Below are positions 57,381-64,000 of a stretch of 64,000 nt of DNA, piece after piece. Location: positions 11,930,346-11,994,345 of the forward strand of contig CM036215.1 in assembly GCA_020631735.1 (NCBI GenBank), in the 5' to 3' direction. Source of the DNA: Saccharum officinarum. Lineage: Eukaryota > Streptophyta > Magnoliopsida > Poales > Poaceae. The position numbers were made by a program, and so were the translations under genes. Within the stretch, counting starts at the first letter, position 1. Each line of letters begins with the position of its first letter. Under the pieces are notes generated by a model. The model made no database searches. It saw nothing but the letters and a program-made list of their open reading frames with translations, and had not been told where the DNA came from.

Positions 57381-60300
57381 TGTAACACCCCAGGTGTTTA
57401 TCACCAATTAAGTGGTGAGTTTAAGATCAAACATGATAGATTAAATGGAGATGAGCCTAACCTAAAGTGGATGTTGCATCATTGCTTTACATATAGGTCC
57501 CTTTTCAAAGATATATGTTTGGGTGGTGTTATGGCAATATCTTCATGTGTCTCACATCACATTCTATCTATATTGATCCCTGGAAAAGTTTCATGAAGTT
57601 TGGAATCAAAAAGTCACATGAAATGATGAGTTATATGCTTGTTTGGATTTTAACTAAAACCTACACTTTTGTGCAACCTATGCATGGTGTGTATGTTTGG
57701 ACTCTACAACACCTTAACTACACTTAGGACACTTAATGGAACAATGTTCATGTTGATCATTTTGCCTAAATGTGCTTCTAAGTGATGGTTGACCATGTAT
57801 GGACCATAGAACACTTTTGTTTGACCATTTCAAAAGTGTGACCTAGAAGCTTTGCATGACTGTGCACCCTTTTACAAAGTTGTAGAGAAATTTATAAGGA
57901 ACAAACTTTGTTTAATGGTCAAGAGCTAGTTTGGTCTCTAACCTAGTCAAACCGAGGCTAAAAGATTGAACTCAGTGCTGTTTTGAAGCTCCAAAAATCG
58001 GCTAAGTATTGGAACTGCAGTTTTGGTTTTCAGTTTTCATGAAGCCATCCTTGGTAAATTTTAGTTTGCTAACAATGCTGAATTTGGCCAGACTTTCTTA
58101 ATAAAAGTTGTCATCCTCATGTAGCTCTACAACTTTTATTAATGAAGGTTTTGCTAACACCGAGCGGATTAAGAGTTAGAAAGGGGAGAAGAATGCACTT
58201 TCAGTTGGCCTTCAATGGGACTGCAGATTTCGGTTTTGAGGTACCCTCCTTTGGAGCTCGATATCTTCTAATCGGGGTAGATTTAGCTCTTGATTATTAA
58301 ACCAATATTGTTCACCGTGCAAAGCTCTACAATTTTGTCTCTTGCACCAAGATCAATGGACAACCGTATTAGGAGATGGAGGGAGATCAAAATAGAGTTT
58401 CAGCTCTGCATTTGAGGTAGAATTGCAGCTCGTCAGGATTTTGAATCCATGGAGCAGCTGTGTCGGGCCGACCGGTTCCTGCGGCGCTCGACGCGTGGTG
58501 CCTTGGCTCCCTTGCATGTGCACCACCTCACTTGCCACCTCGCCCAGCTCGCTCAATTTGAAGAAGCCGATCGCCCTCCTGTCTGTCTTGCTTGCTCACT
58601 CTCGCCCTCCTCGCTCTGTGCCAGAGCACGGACGCCGAGCGCCACCATGGCCGCGAGCAGAGCAAGCTCCCATCACCGGCCATCCTCGCGTACCTTCTGT
58701 GCTCCTCATCGCGCCTCCAAGCTGCCACAGCTGGCCGCCCCTAGCCAAGCCGGTCGCCGCAGACCGGGACGCACGCACGGAGCCGGTCACCATTGCCGGT
58801 AAGCCGAGCTCCGTGGCCGCCGCCCTCGCTCATCCTTTGAGCCTCCTCCTTCCTAGACGACCTCACCCTTCGTCCTCTCCGCTCCGCGCTGCCTCGTCTA
58901 CGCCACCTTCCTAGCCGCGCAGCCACCGGCAGCCGCCACCGTCGTAATCCGCCGGCCGTCGGGCCACTGCTCGCGTGGCCCCGCCTCCTCGGGCCACCTC
59001 GAGATGAGCCGTGGCCACCCACGGGTGCGCGCCGGCCTCCTCTTGCTTCCCCGCATCTTCCCCGCCGCCGACGTGGCCTCCTTCGGCCGGAGCAGCGAGC
59101 TCCGACGACCTCCCTGTTCAAATTCACGACAGGGACCTCCTACAAGAATTCGACGAAAGTCAGGGGCCTAACTGCAGAACCCATGACTCATATGAATAGT
59201 GTCGTTAAGGACCATGTTGCAGGAAATTTGCTGATTTTTCAAAATGCCTAGTAAATCACAGAAAATTCGTAAAATAGCAAATAAGGACTTTTTGGAATCC
59301 TTGTGAAATTATCTATGCACTAGATCTATAATATGGCATGGTTTAGTTTAAATATTTTGCTGTAAAAATAGATTTGTGCAGTAAGGTTGTAATGCTAGTT
59401 GAATTTGTTATTTTCCATAACTGAAAATCTAGGGCTCCAAATGAAGTGAAATTTTTGTGGAATTATACTCATGTGATGTTTGATGTGTGGTAAAAATTTC
59501 ATGAATTTTGGTGGTAGTATGAATGAGTTATTAATTCATCTTGCTCTCACTTGAATTCTTGCTATAGCCTTTTTCTCTTTTTCATAGAGGTTATTATACA
59601 TGTCCAAATGACTTAAAATTTGGACAGTAGACTTTTGGGAGCATGTGTAGACCACTGTAATTTTGGTAGAATTTATTGTGCACTTTTGATATGTGTTCAT
59701 AATTCCACCTAATTATCTAAATAAATTAAGAAAATGCATTAAAAGAATTTATTTAGAAATGGACACTAAGTTTTCTGGTGTTCATTAGTCATGTGTTACA
59801 TGTTAGTAAAGTTGGTTTTGTCCAATTATATGTTTGCAACATAAGTTAATAATTATTTCTTGCAAATGAAGTTTCTGGACAGATCTGGGAACTTAGCAAA
59901 GTTCTTCATGATAATGTGCTTTGTTGTAAAACTTATTTATACAAAAGTTGTAGATAATTTATGTATCTAGCTTCTGTTAAAATTTGGTGGCATTTGGCCA
60001 TGTGGTTTAGGAGTTATAGCTGTTTAAAGTTAGGGTACAGAATTGCTTGCTCTCTGTTTGTCAGGAACAGATTCTGGAACTTTGTATTTTTGACTTGTTT
60101 AACTTATGAATCATGATGTGATGATATTATATGAAATGTAGATAATTTTATAAGCTTTCCATAATGTCTTCTTGCAAGTCATTTGGATTTTTATAACTTC
60201 AGATATGATTGATTTACTCAGCTACTGCATGTATATCCAGAGTTGTTGAAAATACATGATTGCTTGGTTACTTTGCTTGCGTATTGCTAAGTGTGATTCA

Positions 60301-62194
60301 TGTCTTTGGTGATTAAGCTAGTACACCTGAGACTTTGTAAATCTTATGTCATGCTTGGTATTGCTTTCTTTGCTATTTTAGTATGTTTGTTTGTGTAAGG
60401 TTACTTAAGTAATGTGATGTGCTTACGTGTCTTTACTATAACCTTATACTTGCCTTGATTAACGTGCGATGCATCACCTATTGCATTTTCTTGTATTCAT
60501 GCACTTGCATCTTGTATTTCATTTAGGTACGCTAGCTAAAACGCGTGAAAGATGTGGTGTTGGAGCCAAACCCGAAGACGGTGGTTGGTGGAACTATCCC
60601 GAAGATGGAAGTACTCAGCGAGTTTCATCTGACCAACACTAACTTGAGTCGGATCCCAGGCAAGCCCCGGAGCATTATAAGCCTCCTATCTTCAAAGCAA
60701 TTAATTATATATATGTTATAAGTATTGTTGCATTAAGTGGTAGGAGTTGGTTGAAAACCTTGCTGCATTATATCATTCCTTGTCCAGATATATGAATCCC
60801 TGAATCCTACATAGACTAGAATCGAGTAGATGCTTAGCCCTGCTTTAAGCGGTAGAAGTCAGGTGATTTCCTGTCACCTGCGAGATGTAGGGATATTCAT
60901 ATATGGCACGGTTGGCTATATTTGCTATCGTGGAATGGAACCATGTGTTAATAAAATGAAATGAGACCGGGCGGGATGACGATAGTGAAGCAACAAGGCA
61001 TGGAGGTCTTGGGTGTGAATCTATCCCCGTCTGAGTCGTTTAAGGACCGATTCGCTGTACGTCCTTGAGTCATGTTGAACGCAGTCTAACACTTAGTTGG
61101 CCGGATAAGCCGTTCCGACCGCGAAGCCGAGTAATGTGGTTCAGGCCGGGAATCGAATGGTAGGTTGCTTCTTGGAGGAGAGAAAGGATGTGCTTGGGGA
61201 CATTGGCGTGAGACCAAGGGGGGGTTAGAGTCCCTATCACCTGGCAGAGTGTCGCCCTTGGGGTCGCGACATTATTCGGACCCGCGATTCCTGAATCATA
61301 TGAAAAGGTGGCTTGTGCGACCCTGGCAGGGGCCTGCGCGGTGAGTGTTAGAAATACCCCTCCAGCTGGATAGGAATTCGATTCGAATCGCCGTCGCTCC
61401 CGGTTAGTGAGCACTTGACTTGAGCAGCGGCAACGTAGATTCAATTAAATTGAACTAATGGTTAATTGGATCACGATGGAAAGGTTGCCTCAATTTATAC
61501 CTGCTATGGTTAATATTGTTTGCTCCTAATGAAGTGAGTGCTCTAGTACAGGTTCTAATATAGATGATAGGTTAATGATAATTAACTTGATGCTTAAGCA
61601 TTAATGATTAATCATCTATATTAAGCTTTTATGCAAAATGTTGTCAAGCTAGCCCCACCTCATATTAGCCTTGCATGATCCTTGGTGTCACCTTATTTCT
61701 GGTTTCTGACGGGTAAGTCTAGCTGAGTACTTTGTCGTACTCAGGGTTTTATTCCCCACTTGTTGCAGGTTATGATGTATCATGGCGGCTGCAAGAGTTG
61801 GTTGACTCCTGCCGTAGAGGCGGAGTGTGATCATGGGCATGATCCTTCTTATTTATCTTCTCTCTAATGCTTTTGTTGGAAGTCGACCGTGGTACTGGCA
61901 TGTATTTGAAATAAGAATAATATTAGTTTCAAATTACTTTGCTTCCGCTACTTTTGAACTTAAGTTGTAATAACTATGTTGAACTCCGATGTATATTCAA
62001 TTACTTGTGAAATTGTTGTAACATTTGACTTGTTATGTTGAATCACTACGATCTTGGCTTGTATGTTGGTTGGTTTGAATTCCCTCGTGATTTCATTGGA
62101 CTACCGGAGTTATATGGGCTCAAGTGCGAGAATTTGATCATTTCGGTGATTGTTTTTGTACTTGTGCTCTTATAATTTGGACGGTTCCGTTACA
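57381..62194 (+). repeat. 4.8-kb 5' LTR of a further LTR retrotransposon
   Basis: The stretch begins TGTAACACCCC and ends GGTTCCGTTACA (TGTAAC/GTTACA inverted ends) and is followed three bases later by a primer-binding site. No coding frame is convincing. A GC-rich block at 58440-59130 has several overlapping frames without homology. At 4,814 bp this is a very long LTR; a few long-LTR plant elements are known. The 3' LTR and coding region lie beyond the window, so the left border rests on the TGTAACACC motif and on the break in family X. Confidence 0.65.
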
Positions 62195-64000
62195 GCTGGT
62201 ATCGGAGCAAGATTCAACATTAAACTTGTCATATGTGTATTTAAAACAATGGTTTTGTTTTATAAAATCAGTGTTATCAACTTATAGTTATATATAGGTT
62301 TGTCAAATCTAAATTTTAAACCTAAGTATGCTAGTGGTCAATTTCCTTATGCCCATATAAGGATTATTAGGTGGCTTATATAAGTACTAACTTGGGGGTT
62401 TTTCATTTATGCATCTACGCCCAGGCCAAGGTATGTATGTGTGATGACTCTCCCACACTATGCTACCCGGTGTGTCAGATTAGAGGTAGCCTTCATATAT
62501 GAAATAGTCATATATGTTGCTAGTTTACTTTTATGTAACGTCGCATCTACGCTCAGGTAAGTGTGAGTTGTGAGAGCATGACTGTACAAACTACGGTCTA
62601 GGGGAGAGTTAGTTTTGGTTACTGGATTATCTACATGTTACACACATGTATATATGAAGGTACTTAATTGTGGGTGATCGAATGATTCAGGTAGTTTTGG
62701 TGCTACATGTACGTATACAGGGGTATATGTATATGGGAGTGCTTAGAATTTTATCTTCCTATTTCATTGTGTGCTATATTTGGGGAATGTTGGGCTGCAA
62801 TGAAACTTTTCTGCAGGTACGCTAACCACGAATGCGTAAGTTAAATGTAGCTGACGACTAGCTATATATTGAGAGAGTACGTGTTATGCCACCGACATAT
62901 AACGTGATCGCCACCTTAGGTTGGCAGTCTTGTGAGGACGAATAGGACGAAGCATGCATTATCATGATTGTTGCTTTATGCATGGCTATACTCTTCTCAC
63001 CCTTGTTCTATAGTGTGTAACTTGTGATCAATGTGTTACACTATCTTTCTTGAGTGAAGTAAAACAAAAATGTCTTGTTCCATGTTGCTTGAGAAAAAAG
63101 ATGTGCTTAGCCTTACTAGAAATAAGTGTGGCTACATGCTTGAACTTAGAGATATCCTCTAGCTTAGCCAAGTGGTGGATATGTTGTTCACCCAAGCGTT
63201 TGCCAATGCTTTAGACCTCACTTAAATAATTATGGATTCTCATAAATGAATTAAATTGATTTTGGTCTAAGATAATAATGTTTAGAGCTGCTAGAATAAT
63301 ATGTTTGTGTGCTCTCTTGTTAAGTAGAACAAAGGCAAGCTTTGTTTTGCTTATTAAACGTTGGCTGCTAGAACTGTTTCTGTTGTAGTGATGCTTTTAT
63401 GATCATAATGGTGTTTTCTGTAGTTATAGAGAATACCAAAGTTGTAGCTAACTTACTTATCTAGCTTGTTCAAAAATTTTATGACCCTAGGTCTTATGGT
63501 TTGAGAGTTATAAATTTTAGAAGTTTGTTGTCAGAATCTGCTCATGTTCAGAACAAATCTGAATGTTGGCTTTATTTGACCTATGTGATTATAGAATCAT
63601 GCCTTGGAAATATTAGAGGAAGTGTAGTACTTTTTCTAAGCTTTCCAAAATGTCCTATAACACTAATTTTGGTGGTCTAAATCTCTACTTATGAGCTTGT
63701 AAAGTGGAATGACAGAATCTGTCCAAATCTGGGCAGAGATGTCTTCTTTGTCTTGTCTGGCCTTGTTAGCTATAGAATCATCTTAATATGATAATAAGAA
63801 AGTTATAGACAACTTAATAAGCTTTACATAAAGTTAAGGCTCAGCCTTGTTGTGTCTCTAGAACTCCAGTTATGCATTTTCAAAGTTCTTGTCGGTTTTC
63901 TGTCCATATTGGTACAGATCTGAAACATTAGCAATTTTGGTCAGGTTAATCTAGGAATTAGCTGTTGGTATGAATAACTAAAGTGTAGTCATCTTCCTAA
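62195..64000 (+). mobile_element. 5' leader of the long-LTR retrotransposon
   Basis: It starts with the primer-binding site TGGTATCGGAGC at 62197-62208, close to the initiator tRNA-Met type. The rest is AT-rich leader with no gag start in the window. Some modules resemble parts of the LTR, for example AAAGTTGTAG..A.CTT..TATCTAGCTT at 59945 and 63440. Confidence 0.65.

Noticed and set aside
58423..59127. Overlapping frames on both strands as genes
   Set aside because: The block is GC-rich, so open frames are expected by chance; no domain is seen.
61070..61444. 124-codon minus-strand frame as a gene
   Set aside because: It lies inside the long LTR, has no domain and no upstream gene structure.
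62197..62208. tRNA gene suggested by TGGTATCGGAGC
   Set aside because: Only a 12-base tRNA-complementary primer site is present; no cloverleaf surrounds it.

Overview
The window is plant nuclear DNA, almost certainly from a grass (Poaceae). The evidence is an intron-rich gene, dense nested MITEs typical of grasses, TSD-flanked gypsy and copia LTR retrotransposons, and grass-type CACTA and hAT elements. I infer a panicoid grass (sorghum/maize/sugarcane relatives) from repeat style only. There is no operon, bacterial signal, tRNA, rRNA or CRISPR array.

Layout. 1-1076: 5' part of a LINE (endonuclease, minus). About 2316-6003: a small unrecognised multi-exon gene candidate (minus) with MITEs in its introns. 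7063-10355: a tandem-duplicated unit, its second copy split by a DNA-transposon-like element, which is in turn split by a young non-autonomous copia element. 10782-20161: the one clearly intact gene, a 25-exon NRAP/Utp22 (NOL6-like) nucleolar protein of 1,048 aa on the minus strand; its upstream region carries a telo-box and site II motifs. 21400-23245: degenerate LINE reverse transcriptase. 24499-34776: a complete but defective Ty3/gypsy element with 1,208-bp LTRs and a perfect 5-bp target duplication. 35132-37610: a gypsy gag fragment bounded by identical 27-bp repeats. 37609-39037: transposon ends.

39203-45171 is a DGAT2-like diacylglycerol acyltransferase pseudogene whose eight exon remnants can still be followed. 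A MITE sits on the active-site EPHS-type motif, and there are lost splice donors and several stops. 45700-50131 holds MITEs, a 645-bp fold-back element, a CACTA end and gypsy and copia remnants. 50510-53273 is a TIR element carrying a CACTA transposon that has captured two consecutive exons of TSR3 (an 18S rRNA modification enzyme). 54160-56427 is a hAT element containing a second hAT, each with a perfect 8-bp TSD. 57381-64000 is the 4.8-kb 5' LTR, primer-binding site and leader of a further LTR retrotransposon running off the window.

Overall: one housekeeping ribosome-biogenesis gene, one small candidate gene and one dead lipid gene in a sea of nested transposons. I did not see a new multi-gene system. 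The most informative observations are the mutational history of the DGAT2 pseudogene, the captured TSR3 exons, the CAG-to-TAG pattern of the gypsy stops, and the nesting order that can be read from target duplications.
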